Shown here one piece after another: positions 24,299 through 33,500 of a stretch of DNA of 38,129 bases; position 1 is the stretch's first letter, and each line of letters opens with the position of its first letter. A model generated the notes under the pieces. It did not search any database and had not been told where the DNA came from. It saw nothing but the letters and a program-made list of their open reading frames with translations. This DNA comes from CAZDDI01 sp964504195 (GTDB lineage: Bacteria; Chloroflexota; Anaerolineae; B4-G1; SLSP01), in NCBI GenBank assembly GCA_964504195.1, contig CAZDDI010000042.1, forward strand, positions 1-38,129. Direction: 5' to 3'. Position numbers and translations under genes: made by a program.

Positions 24299-25501
24299 TC
24301 AACCGACAACAGACGCAACACCCAGATTGGCGCGAATTGTCTCACCCACCCCCTGCGTCAGATTCAAGAAGGCTACCTGTTCATAGCCGATATAATCGTA
24401 CCCGGCGTAGACCAGCACAGCTAGCAACGAGACCCGGAGGGCCGTGCAAACTGCCAGGAGCTGCGGAATCTGTGGCTCAAGGAACTTCGTCCACCCAATC
24501 ACATCACTCACCGTGTTGAGTTGCCCCATCAATACGTCGAATTTTCCGGAGAGCGCCGTAACCTGGGTTGTGGTGGTATTGAGCAGCGCTACTTCGGCTT
24601 TGGTTGCCGCCAGCCAGTTCGGAAGCGCGGCTGTCAGCGCATCAACCTGATAGAGCTTGCCCACCAACTGCTCGAAGAGTTCGATCTTGCCGCTCTCCTG
24701 GATATCATCCAGCCATGTTCTGATCTGTTTACGGGCCAGATCTTCGCCGTCTTTGCCAAGCAAAGCCAGAATCTTATCAAAGACATTAAGGATTGTTTTA
24801 GAGGCTACGGTCAACGCACGTTGGGCAAGCGCATTGGCGCCTTCTTTGGCACTTTCTAGCAGTTTGGCAATATCTTTGTTCAGCATTCCCGCGCTACCAA
24901 TGACTGCGGCCCATTGGGTTTTGAAGACCAGGTTGAAGGCCAAGTCACCGCCTACCTTGACCACCTGCTGCGAGATCGTATTCGTGGTTACTGTAGCCGC
25001 TTGTTGTAGCGCTTGCTTTGCCTGGTCGGGATCGGTCACAGCTGTGCCACGGGCCATCACTTGGGACGTTGTGAAGCTGGCAGCGAGGGGGACGCCCACC
25101 ACTTGCTCCATGCTGGCAATGGCGTCGCGTAAGTCGCCGCGCGCCTCTAGTTGCCCACTGCGCACGGTGAATGCGGCTGCCCCCGGCATTTCCGCCGCCG
25201 CGATTTGCAGCAGCTCGGTCGCCACTTGCATCTCGGCAGCAGCCTGGGCCAGCAAGTGGGCGCTGATGCCCTCACGCAAGGCCGGGTCGGGCGCATCAAG
25301 ATAGTCTGCCGCCAACGGGATCATGCCCGCGGAGAGGTCCGCGATCGCATCAGCGCGCTCGATCAGCGCTACGGTGGATGGGTCGCTCGCGCCGCGCACA
25401 GCCGCTTCCTGGGTCTTGGCGGGGGCCTGAAGCAACATATTGAACTGGCCCAAATAATCGGACACCGCTGCTTCATAGGATAGGTAGATTTTCTTAATCA
25501 T
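24299..25501 (-). CDS. Unknown helical protein with C-terminal hydrophobic segment, first gene of conflict operon
   Basis: 400 residues, AAGGAG eight bases before the ATG. I do not recognise a family. It is almost entirely helical and Ala/Gln/Leu-rich: helices at 42-66, 80-106, 156-183, 205-250 (LNKDIAKLLESAKEGANAL, then TILNVFDKILALLGK), 258-335, and a hydrophobic stretch at 341-370 (LLAVCTALRVSLLAVLVYAGYDY). No signal peptide, no enzyme motif; a single Cys (352). It is followed after 68 bases by the CHAT-STAND-WD40 gene and then the caspase gene, all with strong ribosome sites, so it is probably part of one transcript. Its build (soluble helices plus one membrane-prone segment) fits either a pore-forming effector, a protease substrate, or an inhibitor/adaptor that tethers the proteases to the membrane. 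These are inferences. Confidence 0.8.
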   Translation of the reverse strand: MIKKIYLSYEAAVSDYLGQFNMLLQAPAKTQEAAVRGASDPSTVALIERADAIADLSAGMIPLAADYLDAPDPALREGISAHLLAQAAAEMQVATELLQIAAAEMPGAAAFTVRSGQLEARGDLRDAIASMEQVVGVPLAASFTTSQVMARGTAVTDPDQAKQALQQAATVTTNTISQQVVKVGGDLAFNLVFKTQWAAVIGSAGMLNKDIAKLLESAKEGANALAQRALTVASKTILNVFDKILALLGKDGEDLARKQIRTWLDDIQESGKIELFEQLVGKLYQVDALTAALPNWLAATKAEVALLNTTTTQVTALSGKFDVLMGQLNTVSDVIGWTKFLEPQIPQLLAVCTALRVSLLAVLVYAGYDYIGYEQVAFLNLTQGVGETIRANLGVASVVG

Positions 25502-25563
25502 GGCAAATTCTCCTTAACGTTACATTGATCGCCAGAACAAGCGGAAAGTTTATCAATAGTTAC

Positions 25564-25636
25564 ACGGTTTGTTCCATCCAAAACACTTTAATCTAAGAGA
25601 GTGTTTTGAAAGTAAAAGTAACACAGAAAAAACCGT
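25564..25636 (-). promoter_or_regulatory. Nested inverted repeats in the leader of the conflict operon
   Basis: An inner 9-base stem CAAAACACT / AGTGTTTTG (25579-25587 and 25600-25608, 12-base loop) sits inside an outer 7-base pair ACGGTTT / AAACCGT (25564-25570 and 25630-25636). It lies 63 to 135 bases before the ATG of the first operon gene. It could be a repressor operator or an RNA hairpin in the leader. I could not place a sound -10/-35 pair nearby. Confidence 0.45.
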
Positions 25637-25810
25637 TTGCTCAAAATATAGAATCGTGATAATCACTACTCCTGGCTCTGAACCAGTCGCGCGGTGTTTT
25701 TGTGTGCGTTGTCTAACCTTGCCTTTAGTATAGGGCAATTTTGCAAACGCGCCAATTTGACATGCCTCCCGGTAGCGGTTGGATTTCACAGTTTTTGAGA
25801 CTGGCCTACG

Positions 25811-25850
25811 GCTGGTTGCTGGAAACTTGAGGCTTGAGGCTTGTGACTTG
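25811..25850. repeat. Micro-repeat tract, (G/A)CTTGAGG units
   Basis: GGCTGGTTGCTGGAA is followed by ACTTGAGGCTTGAGGCTTGTGACTTG. The first part matches the tract at 9183-9224, linking two distant sites of the same repeat class. Confidence 0.65.
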
Positions 25851-25873
25851 CCGCTTTCTCGCCTTTTCGCTGA

Positions 25874-26062
25874 CTCGCTCAGGAAACTACGCGAGTGGCG
25901 CACGCACTTGAGCGACCACGCGAACTCCAGGCCGCCACCGTCAAGCAACGCCTGGCCGCCGTGAAGGTGCTGGCCCGCCACTGCGTCCAGCGTGTGGCGC
26001 GGCCCGTCGAGCCGCTCAACGGACGCGAGTTAGGGCGCTTGTTTACCGCCGCCGAAGGGTAA
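25874..26062 (+). pseudogene. Short gene remnant, possibly of a recombinase or transposase
   Basis: A 62-codon open stretch (GTG at 25895 the only start-like codon) ends at TAA 26060-26062. It reads like a real protein piece: VAHALERPRELQ, then AATVKQRLAAVKVLAR, then PLNGRELGRLFTAAEG. The T-V-x-Q-R-L-A-A-V-x-x-L-A pattern recalls the core-binding domain of tyrosine recombinases, but it is too short to be sure. No ribosome site, no continuation in any frame. If right, it marks an old mobile-element scar next to the conflict operon. Low confidence. Confidence 0.28.
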
Positions 26063-26228
26063 CTAGCGGAGGCGGACGCTCCCGACGCCGGCAGCGATTG
26101 GCTCGCACGCCGTACGGGTGCAGAAGATGGGGGAGGGGTGGTGAGGAGTAGACAGCGCGGTGATGGCATCAGAGTCGTCCGACACCCCCGCACCGCAGCG
26201 GCCCAGAGCGCAGGGCCGACGGGCAAGG

Positions 26229-27008
26229 TTATGTAAAATCGTTACGCCACGCCTGCAACCAACTGGCATGGCCGCGATACAGCGCCGGGTGCTGCGCCAA
26301 CTCCGCCACACCATGCTGCCTGACATGCGCCTCGGTCCAGGCAGCAAGCGCGTGCAACCGGTCAATCGTCGCCGCCACCAGTGCGGCGGGGGTGATGTTG
26401 GCCGCGGCTCCGTAGGCCTTAAGCAACGTTTGTATCCGCTCCAACGTAACGGCTGAAGTGAACGGGGACTTTTCGCTGCCAGCCGCCGCAACCTCCGGCC
26501 CTGGCAGCAAGGGCACATAACGGTAGGCCGTGTAAGCCAGATCCCACAAGCGCGAGCCGGGCGCACAAAGGTCAAAATCAATGACCCCCACCAGACGCGC
26601 GTCACGAAAAACGCAGTTATAGGGGGCGAAATCGTTATGACAAATGACCTCAAGGGGGCCTGGCGCAACGAAATTCCACCGGGCCTCGGCCAGCGGAAAG
26701 TCGCGGGTGGCCTCATGCCATTGGCATAAGGCGCGGGCCACATCGCACAATACCTGTTCCGACCAAATCCAATCAGGCAGGTCATGCGGCACGTCGCCCG
26801 CAATGAAAGACAGCACCTCTCGCCCGAGCGCATCAAAGCCCAGCGGGGTTGGTGTCCACAGCACGCCTTTGGCGCGCACATGGGTCAGTAGCCGGTGGAT
26901 GGTCGGCGTCCAATCCCCGGCTTGTCTGTGTACGGTATCGCCAATCCTGACCACAGGGGTCACAAAGCCACCAACGAGCGCTTCCTCTTCTAATACCTTA
27001 TCTGGCAT
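26229..27008 (-). CDS. Aminoglycoside phosphotransferase (APH) family kinase-like protein
   Basis: 259 residues, the usual APH-fold size. The catalytic loop is ICHNDFAPYN (H124, D126 as base, N131), with the usual Gly after His replaced by Asn. The metal-binding IDFD follows (D144) in GVIDFDLCAPGSRLWDLAY. The N-terminal lobe is short (VRIGDTVHRQ, then GREVLSFIAGD) as in many environmental APH proteins that phosphorylate small alcohols, sugars or antibiotics. The substrate cannot be named, and resistance should not be assumed. The ribosome site is weak (GGAAAT). It stands 93 bases behind the helicase gene in the same direction and may be read through from it. Confidence 0.87.
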   Translation of the reverse strand: MPDKVLEEEALVGGFVTPVVRIGDTVHRQAGDWTPTIHRLLTHVRAKGVLWTPTPLGFDALGREVLSFIAGDVPHDLPDWIWSEQVLCDVARALCQWHEATRDFPLAEARWNFVAPGPLEVICHNDFAPYNCVFRDARLVGVIDFDLCAPGSRLWDLAYTAYRYVPLLPGPEVAAAGSEKSPFTSAVTLERIQTLLKAYGAAANITPAALVAATIDRLHALAAWTEAHVRQHGVAELAQHPALYRGHASWLQAWRNDFT

Positions 27009-27101
27009 GATTTCCCTGCTACTGCTCCGGCTATCTTAGAAGTCCTCCCCAGGGCTGACCATGGCGTTCATCTGCCCAAAACAGAAGTAAAAACGACCCG
27101 C

Positions 27102-30100
27102 TTACTGGCTCCAACCTTCACTACAGACAACCAGGGGCAACCCGGCTTTCTCTTCTTCAGCCGCGCGCGCGCGGTGCAGCAAGGATTCCAAGCCATGTAT
27201 GCGCACCAATTGCAATAAGGCCTCCAGCAGGGGATGCCCAGTGGCCCGCTCCCGCCGCAGCCGGTTCAGAGCCTCACGTACAACCGGCCGGGTGAGCGGC
27301 TGTTGAAAGATGGTATCGAGTAGCGCGATCTGCGCGCGGAGGCTCTCATCGGCCCGAGCGTAGAGTATGCGCAGTTCGGCAATGATGTAGCGTTGCGCCG
27401 GCGTTAGCGCCCGCGTGTGCTGGTGTTCCGCTTGCCGCGCGCGGACTTCCGCCGCGAAAGCGCGCTTGACGCGCAGCACCTGGGCGTTATGTCCGGTGGG
27501 AAGCACGCTGGGCGGTGTATCTGGGGTACACTTCATGCGGTGCAGGATGCGCGCCGCGTCACGGCTGACGATTTCGCCGGCTGCATCCACCTGGTAGAGC
27601 TGACAATAGCGCCCCGCCCGGCATAAAACTACGCCGCCCGCCTGCCCGTTGGCATAGCCGCAACGAATCCCATCGCGCAGTTCTGTGATGTGACGGTAGA
27701 GTTCCGGCTGATCTTCGCGCAACTGCCGCACCATTTCCAACGCTTCATTGAGGTCTACGAATTCGTCCGGCTCATCGTTCTCGTAGTGACTGAGATCGCC
27801 CTGTGCGTAGATAGCGTACAGCGACTCCTCGTTCAGGCGTTCGCCGGGTTCAAGGATGGCGGCATCTTCGCCCAGCGTATCGTGAATTTCCTGGATGCGG
27901 CGGACCAGGCGCTCGCGCAAACCGAGCGTGCGCTCCAGCGCCGTTTCGGGCAGGAAGTTGTAGGCGTAGATGTGGTCATGTTCGGAGCCGATGCGATCAA
28001 TGCGCCCGAAGCGTTGGATGAGGCGTACCGGATTCCAGTGCAAATCGTAGTTGATGACGTTGTCGCAATCCTGCAGGTTGAGACCCTCGGAAAGCACATC
28101 AGTGGCAATGAGTGTCTGTAACTCTGGTATGCCCGGCAAGCAGGGCAATTGTGGATTGGCTTGAGGTGCAAAGCGGGCAACCACCTGCGCTTTGTTCTTG
28201 TCACGGCTGTAAATGACTGCAATGTCATCTTTGCCCCCCTCCCCCGCCCTGCCCTCTATCATGGGGGGCGGGTAGGCTAGATTGTCGTAGAGGTACTGCG
28301 CTGTATCGGCGAATTGTGTGAAGATCAGGACCTTGCGCTGGTTAAGCGGCGGCTGTGCGAGCCGCGCTTTGAGCGTCAACAGTTTAGCGTCCCGCTCCGG
28401 CGTGACCAGTTGCACGACGGTGAGCATTTGGCCGAGGATGCGAATATCGTGTTCCAAGTCCTCACGCAAGGTGTCCACATCAAAGTCCGCCAGGGCGTAG
28501 CGGCCTGCGAGCTGTTCCAGAGCATCCCAGAGCACTTGCTCCTCATCCTGATCCGATTCGTAGAGCAGCGTCTGTGCGGCTTCCCCAGCGGCCACGATAC
28601 CCTGATCGAGCGCTTGAAGGAAGCGCTGATGAACCTGGAGCATCCGTTGGAGCGTCTCGCGGAAAGCGTGGACGCTAGACTCGAGGCGCTTGAACAGCAT
28701 CACGCGCAGCAAGCCGCGCAGGTTGGCGCCAGCACGTTTGAGATCAGCATACGGCGGTTGCGCTTGCTTCTCCGGGCGGACGTACTGTCCCAGGCCGTAA
28801 CGGGCAAAGGTGAGACCCCCACCCGCCCCCTCGCAGGGGGCGGGCTGGGAGGGGGTCAAATACCCCAGCAATTCATCATAAAAGCCGCCGTAGACCTCTT
28901 CGATGCTGTACTCGATAGTCTCCAGTTCGCGGCGGGGGAAGAATTGCTGCCGGCCCCCAACTTGAACATAGGCTCTACGGGTGCCATTTTGGTAGGCGGC
29001 ATACGCTTCGGGATCCACTCGTTGCCCGGTTTCTGCATCGTAGCCATACCAGCGCAAGATATGGGCGCGCGTGCGCCGGATGAGGATATGCGCGAGCAGT
29101 TCCGGCAAACGCTGCTCCCCCGCTTCCACGCCCTGAAAGAAGGCGCGCAGATTGGGAGGATCCACGGGCAACACGGTTTTGTCTTCCGGGTGGAAGAGCT
29201 TGAGCTGGTGGAAGATGTCCCACACCGATTTGTTGCGGGGTGTGGCGGTGAGGAAAACGGCCCGCCGTTCCCCGGCGGCGAGGTAACTCTGCAAGACCCG
29301 GTAGCGTTGCGTGTTGGGATTACGGAAGTTGTGGCTCTCATCCACCAGGACAAAATCGCGATCCTGGTAGCGGCGGTCGTGGAGCAACCACTCTGGGCCA
29401 TGTGCCGCGTTCTCCTGCAACCGCCCCAGCGAAAGCACCTCGGCATTGAGGCGATAGGCGCGGTTGTAATGCTCCCACATCTCCACCAGCGGCGCGGGAC
29501 ATACGATGAGCGCGCGCGCCCGGTCGCGCCGCTCGAAGTGCTTGACGATGGCCGCGCCGATGTACGACTTGCCCAGACCCACCACATCGGCGACAAAGCA
29601 GCCCCCATAGCGGCGGATCATCTGCACGGCCTGGAGCACGGCCCGCTCCTGGAACTCCGTCAGCGTAGCGGTGATGTCGTCTTGCTCCAGCAAAGCCTCG
29701 CCTACTGCACCCTCCAACTGATCGTGGACAAGTTCGTAGAGGGTTTTGAGGTAAACTTCATAGGGCGTGACCAGTGCGAGCGGCCAAGAGGCACGTAATT
29801 CTTGCATCAGCTGCGCCTCGAAGTCTTGAGATTCATCCCAGAGCTTCTCGAACCAGCGGGTGAGCTCGGCATGGTTGGCGTCGCCATGCACTTTGACGTT
29901 GAGCTCCGTGTTAAGGCTGACGCCGGACAGCGTGAAATTGCTGGACCCGACCACCGCCAATCCGTTGCCGTAGGGGCTATCGGGCGGATAGTCAAAGATG
30001 TAGGCTTTGGCGTGGAGCCGCCCCCGGGTGTAAACACGCACCTTGAGCCGCCCGGCCTCGATGAGCTGCACCAGCGTGTTCACCAGCGCGGCGGCGGCGT

Positions 30101-30443
30101 CGGTTTGGTCGAGCGCGGCTGCGGTCTGACCGATGGCCTGCGCGGTGGCCGTGACGGCAGCATTCATCGCCACGCGCCCCGGATACGCGAAATCCTCGGC
30201 GGCATCCTGGATTTGCTCCAGGCGATGATAGCCCTCGGCGATCTGCTCGATGGTCTCGCGGTTGGAGGTGTTGCCGATGAGCAGCCGCAGCTCGTGAACG
30301 TTGTCCAGCTGGTCGGCGATGGCCTCCAGGCCGGAGAGGAAGAAGTAGCCTACAGCGAGCTTGGCCGATTGGCTACCCGGCAGCACGCGGCGGATGGCAT
30401 CTACCAGCTTTTCGGTACGATTGTCTATGATGTCGTGAGTCAA
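27102..30443 (-). CDS. PLD-like nuclease / SNF2-family helicase fusion
   Basis: 1113 residues, TTG start at 30441-30443 with GGAGG five bases upstream. Residues 1-200 are a phospholipase-D-like domain with one HKD-type site: H144, K146, D151 in LHAKAYIFD and GSSNFT at 166-171. Residues 262-450 are the first SNF2 helicase lobe: Q-like FQERAV (264-269), motif I DVVGLGKS (286-293), DESH box (368-371), motif III LTATPRN. The second lobe has VLIFTQFADTAQYL, then LSEGLNLQDCDNVINYD and RFGRIDRIGS (motif VI). Such fusions are common in DNA-defence islands, where a translocase works with a methylase or nuclease. Two GC palindromes lie inside the frame, adding SQPAPCEGAGGG and PPPMIEGRAGEGGK to the protein. 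The gene stands in line with the Eco57I-type methylase at 34.5-37.8 kb. Confidence 0.9.
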   Translation of the reverse strand: MTHDIIDNRTEKLVDAIRRVLPGSQSAKLAVGYFFLSGLEAIADQLDNVHELRLLIGNTSNRETIEQIAEGYHRLEQIQDAAEDFAYPGRVAMNAAVTATAQAIGQTAAALDQTDAAAALVNTLVQLIEAGRLKVRVYTRGRLHAKAYIFDYPPDSPYGNGLAVVGSSNFTLSGVSLNTELNVKVHGDANHAELTRWFEKLWDESQDFEAQLMQELRASWPLALVTPYEVYLKTLYELVHDQLEGAVGEALLEQDDITATLTEFQERAVLQAVQMIRRYGGCFVADVVGLGKSYIGAAIVKHFERRDRARALIVCPAPLVEMWEHYNRAYRLNAEVLSLGRLQENAAHGPEWLLHDRRYQDRDFVLVDESHNFRNPNTQRYRVLQSYLAAGERRAVFLTATPRNKSVWDIFHQLKLFHPEDKTVLPVDPPNLRAFFQGVEAGEQRLPELLAHILIRRTRAHILRWYGYDAETGQRVDPEAYAAYQNGTRRAYVQVGGRQQFFPRRELETIEYSIEEVYGGFYDELLGYLTPSQPAPCEGAGGGLTFARYGLGQYVRPEKQAQPPYADLKRAGANLRGLLRVMLFKRLESSVHAFRETLQRMLQVHQRFLQALDQGIVAAGEAAQTLLYESDQDEEQVLWDALEQLAGRYALADFDVDTLREDLEHDIRILGQMLTVVQLVTPERDAKLLTLKARLAQPPLNQRKVLIFTQFADTAQYLYDNLAYPPPMIEGRAGEGGKDDIAVIYSRDKNKAQVVARFAPQANPQLPCLPGIPELQTLIATDVLSEGLNLQDCDNVINYDLHWNPVRLIQRFGRIDRIGSEHDHIYAYNFLPETALERTLGLRERLVRRIQEIHDTLGEDAAILEPGERLNEESLYAIYAQGDLSHYENDEPDEFVDLNEALEMVRQLREDQPELYRHITELRDGIRCGYANGQAGGVVLCRAGRYCQLYQVDAAGEIVSRDAARILHRMKCTPDTPPSVLPTGHNAQVLRVKRAFAAEVRARQAEHQHTRALTPAQRYIIAELRILYARADESLRAQIALLDTIFQQPLTRPVVREALNRLRRERATGHPLLEALLQLVRIHGLESLLHRARAAEEEKAGLPLVVCSEGWSQ
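28233..28272. repeat. G/C-run palindrome inside the helicase gene (copy 1)
   Basis: GCCCCCC (28233-28239) pairs with GGGGGGC (28263-28269), with a second CCCGCC/GGCGGG register. It encodes a Gly/Pro-rich insert (PPPMIEGRAGEGGK) between two conserved segments of the C-terminal helicase lobe and keeps the frame open. Confidence 0.6.
28814..28857. repeat. G/C-run palindrome inside the helicase gene (copy 2)
   Basis: A stem CCCGCCCCC / GGGGGCGGG (28822-28830 and 28836-28844, loop of 5) is framed by GACCCCC / GGGGGTC (28814-28820 and 28851-28857). It is in frame and encodes SQPAPCEGAGGG. It looks inserted into the helicase after the sequence DELLGYLT. Confidence 0.75.
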
Positions 30444-30526
30444 TCCGACCTCCCCTACTAAAAATTTATCCGCAGGCGGCGGTTGAGCCTATTGCCACCA
30501 TTACTGGTGGAATTGTCGGATAGATA

Positions 30527-33500
30527 CTAATTCCAGCGGTTACGCAGCACTAAAGGCAAATAAAGGCGGCGCGCAATGATGAGTTGCGCTGAGGCAGTAT
30601 TATTGAGAAGATTGGCTTCGGCAACTGGTGTGCTAATTGTGACCGTGTAGGGGTATGTGTTGAGCCATGTGACTGTAGGCGCTACGGTGGCGGTAATTAC
30701 AATCTCATGCGCGCTAGTGGCTAAAACGGTACCCAAATCCCATTCATATTGTGCCAAAGCCACATTGAATGTGGGTGTGACAGAAGCGCTCTCGAAAAGC
30801 CAGGCTTGAGATTGTGGCATAACAATATTCACATCATGCGCGGCAGCAGCACTCTGATTACCGTAAGTAAGCTTTTGCACAATGGGCTGCCCCGGTTGTG
30901 AGACCAAGTCTGACACTTCTATCCACAAGTCGGGATAATAAGCCCCCAACGCAACGTCATCTAAATAGAGGCTTACATGATTATCACCGGCTAATGTTTT
31001 AGAAGCGAAAACCACAGTAATAGTCTGTCCCGCCCAGGGCGACAGATCCAACCATTGGTGCTGCCAAATCGTATTGGCAGTGGTTGAAAAGATGACTGTC
31101 GAGGTCAGTGCATCCACCACACTCACAGTAAAGGCTTCAGAGTTTTCTGAGGTCGCCCCATGCAAATCATAGAAAAACGCAAGCGTGGGATTGAGCATAT
31201 CTGCTGGCAGAGTAACGCTTTGGCTCAGCGTCGCACTCCTGGTTACAGAGAGCGTACATACTAAAGGGAGATAATGAACAGAGCCGTAGTTGGGGAATCT
31301 ATATACAATGTAAGGGTGCCCCAGCTCATCTATTCTCAAAAAAGGATGGGGATTTTGGGTCATATTTGCCCTTAGCAAACACGGCTCAGACCAATCACCC
31401 CACCAAGGTTTGCTACGCAAAAAAATATCATAAGATGTATAAGATGAATATTTCCAGTATGAGTTAAAAAAATAGAGTGTTCCTTGGTTATCAATGCCGA
31501 AATTTCCACCACCAGAATAAGGCAACACCACAGGCGAACTCCACTCGCCTGCAGGAGTTCTATAGAGGTAATTCTCTCCACTCCGTACATGCATGATACC
31601 GGAGCGATCAACAACCAAGTTAGAAATAGCAACGGGTGCAGTCAGGGGTGGCAGCCAAGAGCCAGAAGGCAACCGTTGCCAGTACTTATTCGAACTCCAC
31701 ATATATACACTATTATCAGCCCCCGTGGTAATGTTACCAATATCTCCGATTCCAACAATGTACTCCGCACTCCATCCTACCTGCGGCGAAAAATTAGAGT
31801 ATTTTAAGGAATTTGAATTCACACCATAACCAATTAGTCTATGAATTGTGCCTTGATTATCACTAATCATTCGAGCTCTCGCGGATAAAGAAGTATCAGC
31901 AGAAATCAAACGATCACCCTGCCACGAACCATCAGGTAACATGTAATTATGGTGAAATCCATTTGTTGTATGCCATACAACATGGATAGCACCTTGTGGC
32001 GTGATCGCGACAAGGGGACTAGTAGAATACCCATAATTATATGCAGATCCGAAGTAAACATGCTCAGACCATGTACCATCTACATTACGATATGTATAAT
32101 AAAGTTTTACACTACTACCAGAAAATTCTTCTATAATTTGATGAATTATCTTAGTTCTATCAACAACAAATGTAGCGTTTGGCAAGGAGATACTAGTTGT
32201 ACTAACATCGCAAACACGCAATTCACTAAAATTTACCGCATTCACCCCGCTCCGTTGCGTATAGGTTGTCACTGTAGGTGATAGATCTTCCGCAACCTGC
32301 CATCCCGGCAGATGGGCAGAATCTGCCTCAAATCCACCGTTTTGAATCAAATTGTTTTCTAAACCCAACCAGAATACCCTTAACAAATCAGCCGTCTCAT
32401 ACGTTTCAATACTCCGGGAACCCACCCTACCAGGAGCCGCAACCTGCACTTGCGTTTCGCCATAATGAGCTAGATAAGCCAAGAAACGTCCATCTATATC
32501 AATCACTGGAGTATTCAAAGAGGCCGGAGTAATGACAATCGTGGCATCTAACACAGGCATGCCGCGCATATCATAAATCTGACCTGCGAGCGTGCGACTA
32601 TACAATTGGGTGCTCGCCCTAACGGCTTCGTCTGTCCAGGCACTAAAATTGCTTGCGTTATCACGGGCGCGCACACGAAAATCTACCCGCTGTCCGCCGC
32701 TCCCACTATAGGTGGCGCTGGTCTGATCAACATTGGATAACCACGGCACCCAGACACCGCCATTGAGCCGATATTGCACATCGTAGCCTTGAATTCCCGC
32801 AGGGCCAACATCCGCGCCACTCCAATTGACTACCACATCCGGCGCGCGGGTATATTCCGGCAACGGGCTTATCTGCGCATACGGAGCGGACAGATCTGTG
32901 GTAGCCCAATCGGGATTCCAATCCACCCCAGAGGTGCTCAAGCGATATGGCGGGTCTGTCCAATACACGGGCACGGTTTCGAGATAGGCCTCGGTCCAAT
33001 ACCAGTTGCCGGCATAGTGGATAAAGGAAATGGTTGTGACGATAAGATCTTTGCTATCTGGCGACCAGCTGCCCACCCAAACGTCAGTTTGACCTTGAGG
33101 AACGTGCGGGCAATAGAAATCGCTACCATCGAGATTGGCCTGACAGGCCGATAACCAGCCCGTGTTGCTGGGATCGCTGCTGAAGGCGATTTTTTGCCCA
33201 TCGGGTGACCAGACCGGATAGGCGCTATAGTAGTCGATAGGGAACTGGGTGACGGCTGAACCATTGGCCTGCATGATCCAGATGCGCGTGTTGCCGCTGC
33301 GCTCCGAAACGAAAGCGAGACGCTTGCTATCCGGAGACCACGTCGGTTGCCCATCATAGCCGGCATGGGTGGTCAAGCGGGTTTGGTCGCTGCCGTCGGC
33401 ATTCATCACATAGATTTCAGCCTGCCCATCCCGGTAGGATTCAAAGGCAATGCGCGTACCGTCGGGAGACCAGACGGGGTTTACATCATGTTGGCTGGTG

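Larger units (their letters stand above)
25502..26228. other. Intergenic region upstream of the conflict operon
   Basis: Holds the leader of the three-gene operon (nested inverted repeats at 25564-25636, a small palindrome GTGATAATCAC at 25666-25676), a micro-repeat tract (25811-25850) and a short gene remnant on the plus strand (25874-26062). The base composition shifts from AT-rich (25502-25800) to GC-rich (25890-26228). Open frames on the minus strand here (for example 25553-25981) have no ribosome site and unlikely composition. Confidence 0.6.

Noticed and set aside
22764..24386. 540-codon open frame on the plus strand
   Set aside because: It lies antisense to the CHAT/STAND part, whose motifs are unmistakable; it has Arg/Gln/Gly-rich low-information composition and no domain.
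25553..25981. 142-codon minus-strand open frame
   Set aside because: No ribosome site, composition changes abruptly within it and it overlaps a micro-repeat tract and the operon leader.
26229..27008. Antibiotic resistance gene
   Set aside because: APH-fold proteins have many non-resistance substrates, and the catalytic HGD is HND here.
28314..29798. 494-codon open frame on the plus strand
   Set aside because: Antisense to the helicase ATPase lobe; composition typical of a mirror frame.
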